From the NCBI GenBank assembly GCA_025084515.1, contig JAJAGP010002248.1:62001-126000 (forward strand): a stretch of 64,000 nt of DNA. Direction: 5' to 3'. A program made the position numbers and the translations under genes. Each line of letters starts with the position of its first letter. Position 1 is the stretch's first letter. The notes under the pieces were generated by a model that was not told where the DNA came from, did not search any database, and saw only the letters and a program-made list of their open reading frames with translations. Origin of the DNA: Ancistrus triradiatus (Eukaryota; Chordata; Actinopteri; Siluriformes; Loricariidae). Below, piece after piece: positions 9,341 through 20,290 of the stretch.

Positions 9341-11315
9341 ATACCAAGCGAATCAAACCCAACACCGCACTCATTACCTTGGACTTCACGTTGTGCCAGT
9401 GTGACTGGACAGAGACCGCTTACATGAGGAGGACATCAAATGGTTCACCCACTCACCGACGCCTACCAACCCAACGAGAACGAACATAAATGAAACAACA
9501 AGAAGGAAACGTCATTCATTAGATTTTATTCATATTTTGGGATTCTTTGTGGATGATAACATTCCTGTGACCGACTGTCGCATGGCAGGACTTCCTTATT
9601 CCTGCTCATAATGCTCTCTCTGTCTCTTGACTGTGCAATGTGGCATCATACATCTGGACTTGGTGCTTCTTTAAATGTATCAAGCGCACACATGCAGACA
9701 CAGAACTGGTCGTTTGCCTGAACTCAGCATGTCAGCTCCTTCAGTTCAAGCCATGGGAAGATGAAAAACAAACAAGAGGGGAGAAGCGAAGAAATCTAGC
9801 GAAGAATCAGAATCTCGAATCAAGACTGCTGAATTAGTAAATATATATTCTTAACTTAATTTTTGCCTTTCTTTTTTATATAATGTCGACGGCTTAATCT
9901 TAAATGACAATGCAGTGTGCATGATTTATTTTAATCGTGTGGTTGTTGTCTGAATTATTTGGATATGGCAATACCGAGCATTGTAATCTCCTCTTGTTTT
10001 GCACTACAGATCATTCCCACTCTAAACCCAATCTACATAATATCCACAATTTGGGATTCTGTATAAGAAGGGTTCTGAGGGAGTACGGCAGTAATGGGAA
10101 CTTTATCTTACTGAATATCAGCACACTACATTACACACAGTTCTGTCTGCTTGTGTTAGTACAAAACAGCCATTTCAAAGACAATATTCGTAGACTACTG
10201 ATCCAACATCGTACCTAACACGCCAGACATGTTTACAGAAAATGTTTCTTTTTCCATTTGTCAATGAAGCAGATCATTATTAGTAATTATATACTCACTC
10301 ATAAACGTGTCGATGGAATTAACCCTAGGTTTAGGTTGATCCGAGGGTCCAGTTTTTTTATCCTTTATTTTAAGTGCAATTGCTTGTCATTCAAAGTCCA
10401 TTCTAACTCCGTTAAATGCATAGAGATACAAAGACAGTGAATCTAACGTACCAGTTCAGTACTTACACCACACTTGCCAAAGACTTTTGTTTGATATATG
10501 ATTTACAGTCTATTGTAATAACAGTATTATGGTTAAACCATTTTTTAAATATGTACCTATGCAGAGTAAAAGGCTGTCGAATGCATATAAAACTACTGAA
10601 AGATGTTTATTCTGTTTTTCATTATTTATCATGTTTGTTTACGTCATTTTGTTATGGAATATTGCTTTATTATATATTTGTGTGAAATGACATTTCCCTC
10701 TGTGTAAATAGACATTTAAAATAATTATTCCACACTCTTCGGCAGTATCATGCTTATCTGTCTCTGTTTGTCAATTTCAATATAATATGAAGGAGTAAGT
10801 CCAAAACTCTAGTCTTGACTGTTGGGTGAAAATCCATTTGAGTTGGGGTGTAGCTCAGAAGCCAATCTGATCATATATATCATATATATATTCCCTTGAA
10901 ATGGGACTGCTGTCTGTGTAAAGCATTAGGTACAATTTGGGAGAGCAATCAAATTAAAAGCCGAACAACAATATTGAATTTAACACACTGACGCTTCTGG
11001 AGAACTTTATTTTCAAACCACACTTATAACATGCACCAACTCAGACACAGAATAACGTTAAGAAGCTTAATGCTAAAGAAAATGTGTAATTTTTATTTAT
11101 ATCTGACTCCTCTACAAACATAACATTGTCACTGAGCTATTGTTAAATTTACTTTTAAAACACTTAAAAGTGTAAAAAAAAATAACAGAGCTTAAGGATG
11201 TCTTAACTGTGAAGCGATGTTGTTGGTTAATGACAAAGCCGTTTTACTTCAATCAACGTTTAAATATGAGCCTGATTTTTTGTGCATATGAGAAATAAAT
11301 TTTATATGTCAAACC
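9341..11315 (+). other. pax2: probable pax2 3' UTR
   Basis: AT-rich, repeat-free sequence continues directly from the stop codon. Candidate polyadenylation hexamers are ATTAAA at 10953-10958 and AATAAA at 11294-11299, the latter about 15-20 bases before my assumed end. ORFs of 60-93 residues inside have no similarity and are treated as chance. The exact 3' end is uncertain. Confidence 0.5.
11294..11299 (+). terminator. candidate poly(A) signal of pax2
   Basis: Canonical AATAAA in an AT-rich setting 1.95 kb after the stop codon, before the first recognisable repeat. An ATTAAA variant at 10953 is an alternative. Confidence 0.4.
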
Positions 11316-11439
11316 ATAGATTTCAGTCTTTGCAACTTGTGTCTAATTTGATGACTGTTTTGAAGTGAATTACATAGATAAACTATCCAAATTGATCCAG
11401 AATTATTTTTAAAGGAAGGCACTATAATAGTTTGGCTGT

Positions 11440-11945
11440 GGATATGTTATTAATATGCAGGTTTGAGTCATAAAAACTGTTGACTTTGACGTCTCTGCAT
11501 ATAGTATGTGTAATCTCCCCAGATCCTCCAGACCCTAGATCTGGTCTTTTGGACTCTTCTCTTCAGTTCACTCACCGGTTTAAAGGGGGTGTAGTCCAGG
11601 ACACCCAGGTCTGAGTATGATTGGTTTTTATTTGAACTTGAAGATATTATTAATATCGCGTATCCCCCACCATACTTGGCTGGCATAAGGTCTTCTGTAG
11701 AACCATGCTTTTACACCAAACCCATCTTGGGTGTATTTTTCTCAGACCATCTGACCACAGACTTCACTTCTAGTTTGAGGTGTTTCCATTCATAATCAGG
11801 TTAAAGAAGATTCTTTTAAGTCATTTATTAACAAAGAGATGGTCTCTAGGTATAGATTTGGATATTTTGTGACTCCAAAATGCTTCCTTCTTCTGCCATC
11901 TGTCATTCCTGGAGAAGTGTTTGCCTCTTTAACCATTTAGCCATC
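11440..11945 (-). mobile_element. degenerate Tc1-like relic
   Basis: On the minus strand, pieces resemble Tc1-like transposase codons: a 'gtcagatgg' word like the WSDE/ET region (about 11745-11755) and 'agccaagtatggtgggggat' (about 11665-11685) like the Tc1 KYGGGS/PSMVGG block. The frame is broken and no terminal repeats were found, so the assignment is tentative. Confidence 0.35.
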
Positions 11946-11949
11946 CACC

Positions 11950-12175
11950 TCGAGTAAGTGCAGTGGTCAGCGCTGTCGCCTCACATCTCTGAGATCCCTG
12001 GTTCGATCCTGACCCTGGACTCCGGATGCTCTGGTTTCCCCCACATTCAAAAAACCCTAACCCTAGGTTGGTTGGTCACTCTAAATTGGCCCATGGCAAG
12101 TGTGTTGCTATAATTTTGTATCTGTCATGATTATGGCCATTGATGCTGATGTTAAATAAACTAATAAACAAACCA
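11950..12175 (+). repeat. tRNA-derived SINE, family B
   Basis: The head 'agtggtcagcgctgtcgcct' and B box GGTTCGATCC (12000-12009) are followed by 'ctctggtttccccca', 'ttggttggtcactctaaatt' and an AATAAAC-type tail. It resembles other family B copies but is divergent. Confidence 0.75.
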
Positions 12176-14020
12176 ACAAACCATCATTCTCCGTGTGTGT
12201 GTGCAGAAAAATACACTTCCAGGAAGCTGCCCTAGAGCCCAGTTTGTTTCAACTACTAATTGTAAAAATGGATATGGGTATTTGGAGGCATGTAGCCATT
12301 GTTATAGGCATTGCTCTGTATTATGATGGTGAGCACATATTTGTGCATTCGCTAATGTTGATGAAAAACTAAGGGAATTTGACCTCAGAAAAAAGGATGG
12401 CTACTTAAGAGTTCTTAAACATTTAGATAAACTGAACAAATAAAAAACCTTCAATTATATTTTGTTCATAAGGTTTTATGAGGGTCAACAATTGACAGTT
12501 ATGGATTAGAAACAAAACTTTTTTTTCTCTATAATTAATTTTCTTTATAATTAAAAGTTATTGTCATAGTTTCAGTGTGAGATTAAGCTACTGATCCACG
12601 TACATTTCTATAAGCTCTTTTTAAACTATCCTTATTTGTGGTGCCAATATTTCCCTGGAGAGATCCAATATAAATATGTAATAGATATAAACAGATATCT
12701 TGAATACCTTATTCATAACTTAAGTGCAAAATCATTCGGACCAAGACTCGGCAAATAAGTCTGTCAATAAATTTCCAGTTTATTGTGCTCATATCAAATC
12801 ATTTTGAAAACTGTTTGTAAATATCTATTGATAAACCATTTCGGGTCTGACTTCACTACGGACTATATAAACAGCTCTGGGCTTTTCTTAAGGAAATTCA
12901 ACTCATCCAGGCCAAAATGTCATTAGGAAATTTAAAGCTAAAGCAAATGAACTTCATTAAATCGAAGAGAGAATGAATGGCAGTTGTAAAGAGGGCACGA
13001 GGAAGACCACCAAAGAAGGTTTTCTTCATGATTTGGATCACTGGGCACATCAAGTGTTGAACCTCTCCATGCATTGGAAAGAAATATTATTTCTGAGAAA
13101 AAGAGACTGAATTCAATTAGTGTGAGTGAACAAAAATAGAGGGAGGGAGATTAATGCGGGAAACCTCACACACCAAGCCATTTCAGTTCTTTAGAAATGT
13201 TTCTTAATCCTTCCAGCTTCTTGAAGAAATCTTTTATGTGTGGTTATTGATCATGAATAGGGCTCGGATGGGTAGATTTAGGTTGTTAGATTGCGCATGG
13301 ATTTCCATTGTATGAAGAAAGTGATGCAAGACGCCCTATCAGAAACTGTGTGATCCCTTTAGCAGAATTCACAGCACCAATAAAGTCCAAATAATCATGC
13401 TAATGTTATGAACAGTCTATGTCGGTGAGGACCAATTAGTGCGACTGCATACTACTGTGTTTTCATATTATTAGCCTTAGTAATTTGGGGAGAAGTATAA
13501 TTGGATGCCTCCAACAAGGGGCATTTAAATTAACACTTCTGAGCAAGACTAAGGACCTTGAGAAGACCAAGTCAATAGGGGACCATCCTCTGTGGGCACC
13601 CGATTAATATTTGAAATAAAAACAGCAGAGATTAAACATTAGTCAGTTTAACTGAAGTGTTAAAAAGTTCAGAAGAAAACAAACATCAGGCTATCAGGAG
13701 AAAAGCTTACGGTAATAACAGGGTATTAGAACACAATCAATCATTAAGTATTATAAATGAAATTACATTAAAAGTACAAGATAATGAGGGATTAACAATA
13801 AATAGCAAACAAATACGATCAATACAGAGAGGCAACTCTGCCTAAGATACGATTTCTCTCCAAGAGAGAAAGTGGATCGTACCATTTGTGGGGGACTACT
13901 ATATTTTTATTTTTTTAAATATTATGTTTAAACTATAGATGTTCCATGGTTTTATCCACTTATTAGATACAAACCTCAGTTATAAAAAACAACAACAACA
14001 AAAAAATTTTACTCTTATTT
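12176..14020. other. intergenic, mostly unassigned
   Basis: AT-rich downstream flank of pax2. Around 12955-13010, 'gggcacgaggaagaccacca' resembles the GRPRK hook of Tc1 transposases, but nothing else supports an element. Bases 13370-13620 are non-repetitive and could be regulatory. No gene recognised. Confidence 0.5.
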
Positions 14021-14024
14021 TTAG

Positions 14025-14330
14025 GAGTGCTGGGGCTCCTTAGGAGTTAAGGGGTGATTGATTAGATCAGTTGTAAGTAGCTCTGGATAAGGCATTTATC
14101 CCTACTATTTAAATGCATTTTCCAATTAAACAAATAAATGAATTGAATTCTATGCGTTTGAGGGTGGCATGGTGGCACGGTGGTTAGCGCTGTCACCCCT
14201 CAGCTCCACAGACCCATGTTTGAGTCTTGGCCCTGCTGCTGTCTGTGTGGAGTTTGTTCTGTATGTATTTGCTCGAGTTTCTCCAAGTAGGCAGGATGTG
14301 TTTTCTGAAGGAACCTTCAAGATGTTGCAA
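14025..14330 (+). repeat. two adjacent SINE fragments (A tail, then B head)
   Basis: Bases 14025-14145 carry a family A 3' part ('taagtagctctggataaggc'). Bases 14160-14330 carry a family B head: 'ggtggcacggtggttagcgc', a B-box-like TGTTTGAGTC and 'tgtgtggagtttg'. Both are truncated. Confidence 0.65.
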
Positions 14331-14680
14331 AAGTGGTAAGAAAATCTCTCACTCTGTTTAAACTTAACCTTTTGCAACTTTTCAGACAAATCATACAAAG
14401 TCTTTGCAATTCTAACCTTTGTATGGTTGTAGGGGTAATCAGTTTAATTTAAATTTTAAGCCCCAAATCTATTTTGTCATTCATTACAAACTTTAAGAAT
14501 ATCTGAGTTGAACAGAATACCTCTTTAACAGTGCAAGAAGATTGTATTTAATCACCAGCGGACAAAATGAGGTTCAATATAGTACAAGTACTAGTAAAAT
14601 ACTTCTCCTCTCACTTTTTGAGCCATTGCCCATTGTTTAGCAAATACACTTGGGCACCTTTAGATTTTTTTTTTATATTT

Positions 14681-14860
14681 TATAGCATTTAACAGACCCC
14701 CTTATCCAGAGCAACTTACAATTGGTACAATCCAAGCAATTGTGGGTTAAGGGTCTTGCTCAAGGACCCAACAGTGGCAGCTTGGCAGAGGTGGGATTTG
14801 AACCCTGGACCTTATGGTCCAGAGTCAAGTACCTTAACCGCTAGGCTACCACAGTCCCAC
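14681..14860 (-). repeat. tRNA-derived SINE, family A
   Basis: Reverse complement of the family A consensus: tail side 'agcatttaacagaccccctt' and 'ccttatccagagcaactta'; head side has B box GGTTCAAATCCC on the minus strand (14798-14809 region) and ends 'ctaggctaccacagtccca'. Confidence 0.9.
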
Positions 14861-16090
14861 CTTCATAGCCTGACTGCATTCCCATTAGTAAATAATGCTT
14901 TCAATAAGTATCCATTTTGCCAGAGATTTTATTTTGTATGCAACTGTTTTATTTATTATTATTTATTTATTATCAGCTATTGCTTCTACCAAAGCTTCTG
15001 ACACAGAAGTGATGTTAGCGTCAGCTCACTATAAGTGAATCTAGTGCCACAGTGTGTCTAATACAAGGGGACCAACAATTATTGTTTGCATCTGCAACGC
15101 TTGATTTTCTTTTATTTTCTGTTCTGATTAGTTTACCACTAATGAAATCTGACAAACTATTTCAGCAAGTTGGTGGACTGACTTGCTGAAGATGGAAACC
15201 CATGAAAGTGAGAGTCACCGAGGTGTTCAGTACCACCCACTGTACTGTCACTGTTCTTCTGTGGAGGCTCCACACCTGCATGCTTCATGTTATGAACCTG
15301 CTAGCAGTGAGCGTGACTGAAATAACAGGGATCGCTAATGAGAATGGCCATAGAGTACGTCTGCGTTATGTTTAAAGATTTATTTTTGTCTGGTTTCCTT
15401 ACAGCTCTTCTCTTCTGGTGGTGTCAGTACTGGTTTCATCCCCTCTCACTTCCTTTCTCTGTCGTTGCGTCTCTCCCCTGTGAAGCTTCACAGCCGGATG
15501 TTCAGTCAGTTCCGAACTGTCGTCTGTGTTTGTCATTCAGGGCTTGTTAGTGAGAGGGGGGGAAACCCACCTGATTTCCTCCATCCCTCTGCCAAGAATT
15601 CCCTGTGGTAAAATTATTTCATTTACAGGCAAAGTTTTTTTTTGTCACTCCACTGTCTAAATTGGCATATCTGGCTCTTTCAGAGAAACCAGTAAACTGT
15701 GAACCTGGATGCAGCTGCCAATCAAGCGCAGTGTTTCTTCAGCATGCCAGATGACATCCGAAGCAGGCAAGAAGATCGACGCAGATTGAGATGGGATGAA
15801 GCTGATTGGCTTTCATCAGAGATGCATCACAAAAAAGCACCTGCCACTGTCAGGGCTCCTCAATTTTATAAAAAAAACACACACACACACATGAAAACAA
15901 AAATACAAAATGCAGACACACAGTTTATATAGCAAAACTAAAACAATTTCTGGGTTGCATTACTGAAATGTACCCTGCACAGAAGTATGAGCACATGTGA
16001 GGGCTAAACAGTTTATTTTAAGAAAATATAAATTGTATATCTTAAATGGCTTTCAAGGTTATATGAATTAAGTATGTTCAATCAGCATTC
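14861..16090. other. intergenic, no gene seen
   Basis: Mixed unique sequence. Bases 15160-15340 and 15660-15850 are less AT-rich and repeat-free; they may hold regulatory sequence, but no specific motif stands out. Confidence 0.5.

Positions 16091-16172
<82 letters not shown>
16091..16172. repeat. (AT)n microsatellite beside a Tc1 element
   Basis: About 82 bases of AT dinucleotides with two interruptions (ATATACATAT and ATATGTATAT), followed by three GAAT units. It lies about 50 bases before the left end of the Tc1 element. Confidence 0.95.
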
Positions 16173-16175
<3 letters not shown>

Positions 16176-16222
16176 TGAATGAATACACCCTATATTACAC
16201 CCTTTGTAGTGCAATATATATA

Positions 16223-17806
16223 CTGGTCCTTCTCAAAAACTTAGCATATTGTGATAAAGTTAATTCTTTTCCGTAATGTAATGATAAAAATGAAACTTTC
16301 ATATATTTTAGATTCATTGCACACCAACTGAAATATTTCAAGTCTTTTATTGTTTTAATACTGATGATTTTGGCATACAGCTCATGAAAACCACAAAATC
16401 TCACAAAAATTAGCATATTTCATCACCGACCAATAAAAGAAAAGTGTTTTTTAATACAAAAAAAGTCAACCTTCAGATTATTATGTTCATTTATGCACTC
16501 AATACTTGGTCGGGAATCCTTTTGCAGAAATGACTGCTTCAATGCGGCGTGGCATGGAGGCAATCAGCCTGTGGCACTGCTGAGTACTGTTATGGAGGCC
16601 CAGGATGCTTCGACCAAAAGCGGCCTTAAGCTCATCCAGAGTGTTGGGTCTTGCGTCTCTCAAATTTCTCTTCACAATATCCCACAGATTCTCTATCGGG
16701 TTCAGGTCAGGAGAGTTGGCAGGCCAATTGAGCACAGTAATACCATGGTCAGTAAACCATTTACCAGTGGTTTTTGGCCACTGTGAGCAGGTGCCAGGTC
16801 GGGCTGAAAAATGAACTCTTCATCTCCATAAAGCTCTTCAGGCAGATGGAAGCATTGCAAGTGCTCCAAAAATCTCCTGATAGCTAGATGCATTGACTCT
16901 GCCCTTGATAAAAAACAGTGGACCAACACCAGCAGCTGACATGGCACCCCAAACCAGCACTGACTGTGGGTACTTGACACTGGACTTCAGACATTTTGGC
17001 CATTTCCTTCTCCCAGTCTTCCTCCAGACTCTGGCACCTTTATTTCCGAATGACATGCAAAATTTTGCTTTCATCCGAAAAAAAGTACTTTGGACCACTG
17101 AGCAACAGTCCAGTGCTGCTTCTCTGTAGCCCAGGTCAGGCGCTTCTGCCGCCCCGTTTCTGGTTCAAAAGTGGCTTGACCTGGGGAATGCGGCACCTGT
17201 AGCCCATTTCCTGCACACGCCTGTGCACGGTGGCTCTGGGAATCGGCCCTTCTCCACAATCCTCCTCAGGGTCCGGTCACCCTCTTCTCGTTGTGCAGCG
17301 TTTTCTGCCACCACTTTTTCCTTCCCACAGACTTCCCACTGAGGTGCCTTGATACAGGCACTCTGGGAACAGCCTATTCGTTCAGAAAAAAATTTCTTTC
17401 TGTGTCTTACCCTGTTGCTTGAGGGTGTCAATGATGGCCTTCTGGACAGCAGTCAGGTCGGCAGTCTTACCCATGATTGCGCGGTTTTGAGTAATGAACC
17501 AGGGATGGGAGTTTTCAAAAGCCTCAGGAATCTTTTGCAGGTGGTTAGAGTTAATTCGTTGATTCAGATGATTAGGTTAATAGCTCGTTTAGAGAGCCCT
17601 TTTCATGATATGCTAATTTGTGGGGATAGGAATTTTGGTTTTCATGAGCTGTATGCTGAAATCATCAGTATTAAAACAATAAAAGACTTGAAATATTTCA
17701 GTTGGTGTGCAATGAATCTAAAATATATGAACGTTTAATTTTTATCATTACATTACGGAAAAGAATTAACTTTATCACAATATGCTAATTTTTTGAGAAG
17801 GACCTG
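16223..17806 (-). mobile_element. near full-length Tc1/mariner (DD34E-type) transposon, transposase broken
   Basis: Terminal inverted repeats of about 205 bases: the left starts CTGGTCCTTCTCAAAAA, the right reads CAGGTCCTTCTCAAAAA from its outer end. TA dinucleotides flank both sides (16221-16222 and 17807-17808), the usual Tc1 target duplication. The transposase is on the minus strand. It starts at 17474 with MGKTADLTAV, followed by a helix-turn-helix-like segment, a DES word near 17080, a DLAPAH segment near 16785-16800 and SPDLNPIENLWD near 16700. The catalytic D, D and E codons are present, but several frameshifts split the reading frame into at least five pieces, so it cannot encode a full enzyme. 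Confidence 0.9.
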
Positions 17807-17808
17807 TA

Positions 17809-18489
17809 TATATATATAATATTTCTGAATGACTTAAGTCCTTTTGTTCATTTTGACTTAGGTTGTTCTAAACTATTGGAAGCTATACTCAACTTAGCTA
17901 CAATCTACACTTGACATGTAGTTCTAGTACATTGTATAGAACCTACTTTAAAACCCACAGGTCAGGTTAAGGAAACAGTTTGGGCCCTTCTTGATGAAGA
18001 CAAGTAAAATTCTTTCCACACTTTTTTTCATTTCAGAAAAATTTATATGAGCGGTCCGAAAAGTTTGGAGCGTGCCCCCGAAACTACTGCAGTGGGCACA
18101 GCAGGGCAAATGTATAAGGCATTTTTGTGCAGAGAGGCAACGTTGAGACTGTTGAATGTTATTTACAAAAAGGCTGCAGTGCAGAAAAAGTGTGGGAACC
18201 ACTGACTTACAAGATCAGAGTTAATTTGCATTATGACTCCCAGTCAAGACCTAAACTGTTACAGTAGAGTAACTGTTGCCTTTACTCATTTGTTGCACAA
18301 ATTTAATATCTTTACCTGCTCATTTCCTAACCTTAAATGGAACTGGCAGTGCAGTGGAGCAATAGGACTGAACAGCACAACTGTCACTCTCTCAGCACTA
18401 AAAACCCCATCACACTACAAACCTATCTGATTTTTACAGCTCATTGCACAAACGAATAGGCATTTACCAGCCTCCTATCTGTGACATGT
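17809..18489. other. intergenic, no gene seen
   Basis: Unique-looking sequence after the Tc1 element. The 84-residue minus ORF at 17948-18202 has no recognisable similarity. Confidence 0.5.
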
Positions 18490-18800
18490 TTAAAACAAGG
18501 CAGTGTTATGCCACATCTTCAGTTTGTCTTATCAGTTCATCTTCAGCACTAATCCCCGGGATGATCTTATTTGCCACAGCGTCGTGCTGAAAATGGAGGA
18601 ATCAGATGCACATTTCACGTCTTCATATCAGCTCTGTGACATTACCCAACAGCAGATCTATCTGCGGCTTTATGTTCTGCATCTAATTGGATTTGGCAAT
18701 AAATTATGGCAGTCCTGGGGATCCATCATGTTTCTTCTCGGTCCTGTGAGGCAGGCGGGCAGCCCAGCTTGTTATGATTCCTGAGCGGCAATTATGGGTG
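18490..18800. promoter_or_regulatory. candidate conserved regulatory element
   Basis: A repeat-free, compositionally balanced 300-base block including 'atctaattggatttggcaat' and 'aaattatggcagtcc' (homeodomain-type TAATTG and AATTAT words). It carries no convincing ORF. It lies 9 kb downstream of the pax2 stop. Function is inferred from position and texture. Confidence 0.3.
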
Positions 18801-19034
18801 ATTTTTGACCAGAGCCAACAGGGCTGTGCTGGAGACACTCAGAGCACATTCATAATGTCCCAACATTAATGGATTGAACATAATAAATTCCCTGCCTGAG
18901 TAGAGGTGAGAGGATTGAGGCAGGAGAAGAAAAACAGGGCAATAACAGCTTCTTATACACCATAACAGGTCTGTGTTATGGAGTTTTTCTCCAGGAGATT
19001 TTACAGACAGCATCAATGCACCGACTGGTCTCGG

Positions 19035-19300
19035 TACAGTAGTGTGCAAAAGTCTTAGGCCACCATTGGATTTATCGACAATTGAATCCAACATTTACCT
19101 CTTGGATTCACTCCATAATCCTCTTTTCCACTGATCTTCATTCCAATCCTTGTGAGCTTTATCATATCTTATCCTTTTCACCCTGTTTCCCTTCTAAAAA
19201 CGTTTTTTCTTGGCTGCTTCTTTTAAAAAGGTAGTTCCCGATCAAGCTTCTTTGGACTGTAGAAGGGTCAACTTGGCATCCTGATGCCTGATTGATTAGA
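19035..19300 (-). mobile_element. Tc1 deletion derivative, family D, copy 1 (truncated)
   Basis: The left terminus 'agtgtgcaaaagtcttaggc' matches the ends of the elements at 23105 and 43123. The interior on the minus strand reads like a Tc1 transposase segment (QKGN..RVKR then a DQWK-type block). The right terminus is missing and sequence passes into another repeat at about 19305. Confidence 0.75.
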
Positions 19301-19304
19301 TGCT

Positions 19305-19480
19305 GAACAAGAAGAGCAGGAACTTGCTTTTCCATTAGCCAATCAGAGTGCATTTAGGCATGTAGAGTAAGGACTGATTTATTCTGTTTGGATAATGGAT
19401 TGTTGATATTCAATAATGATACAAAAAAGTCTCGACAACAATTTCCAAGTCTTCCTTAACCCGAGACCAAGGCAAGACCG
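19305..19480. repeat. dispersed repeat, copy 1 (paired with 48330-48660)
   Basis: 'gcaggaacttgcttttcc', 'ttagccaatcagagt' and 'aggactgattta' recur with few changes at 48583-48655. The following 'gagaccaaggcaagacc' resembles, on the other strand, the AAGTC/GAGTC-rich segment at 48345-48400. Class unknown. Confidence 0.55.
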
Positions 19481-19481
19481 G

Positions 19482-19690
19482 TATAGCTCATTTATGGTCT
19501 CCAGCAACATCAGCTTATCCTAGTGAGGGTCACAGGCAGTGTCTGGACAGTCAGAGGTACAAGGTATGCAGGGCAGAAAGACGTTAATTCTGTAACTGTC
19601 CACCCGGGATTCAAACCCAGGTCTTTTTGCAACTGGCTCTTACCACTGAGCTGCTGGAGCTGTTGGCTGGAAATTAATGTTTCTATTAAC
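19482..19690 (-). repeat. tRNA-derived SINE fragment
   Basis: GGGATTCAAACCC at 19606-19618 is a B box read on the minus strand, with a tRNA-like head on its right ('ccactgagctgctggagctg'). The remainder is divergent. Confidence 0.5.
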
Positions 19691-19788
19691 CATAGTGTTA
19701 CGAGAGATTTTGTGCTTGCTAACTTGATGTAAATGTGTTAGTGATATTGTTATGAGTCAATGAATCATGCAAATAACATGTCGAGTGT

Positions 19789-19850
19789 GAGAGAGATAGA
19801 GAAAGGGAGAGAGAGAGGGACAGAGAGAGAGCCAGAGAGAGAGAGGGATA
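19789..19850. repeat. GA-rich low-complexity tract
   Basis: Imperfect (GA)n with GGGA and CAGA interruptions. Confidence 0.9.
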
Positions 19851-19859
19851 ACAGACTGT

Positions 19860-20290
19860 GTTCTGGTCAGTCCTGTCAGGGCCAAATCTCACTCTCAATC
19901 ACTGTTAGCTAATCACCCCTAATGGCTATTGTGTGATACATGATGCAATTAAAGCCTAATGCTTAGTGCAAATGTGATTATAGTGGGCAATCTGATTGGC
20001 ATTTGGGGATTTGTATTTCAGCCCCACATTGCCATAACAGTCCAAGCAAATGCACAGATCTGTCAGAGGAGCTCGGTTTACTTTTAAGATCAGAAATCTG
20101 GTGAGGTTTCAGGATAAACCCTAGACGGATCATAGCAAAATACACAACATGTCTGAAAGAGAGAAAGAGAAGCAGTTTTCCGTACCCCTCTGTATTCGGC
20201 CTCCTCTCTCGACCCTCCCCCATCCCGACCCGTCACTGTCAGGGTAAACTCATGATGAATTGCCCTGTCAACAGAATTCATTCAGGGACC
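19860..20290. promoter_or_regulatory. candidate conserved regulatory element
   Basis: Repeat-free block with 'ctaatcacccctaatggcta', 'gatgcaattaaagcctaatg' and 'tctgattggcatttggggat', a concentration of TAAT, ATTGTG and CCAAT-like (ATTGG) words. ORFs here are short and unrelated to known proteins. Regulatory role inferred. Confidence 0.3.

Noticed and set aside
12050..12066. CCCTAACCCTA as an interstitial telomere repeat
   Set aside because: Only two units, lying in the degraded middle of a SINE.
17349..17738. 129-codon plus-strand ORF as an independent gene
   Set aside because: It is antisense to the N-terminus of the Tc1 transposase and runs through the terminal repeat.
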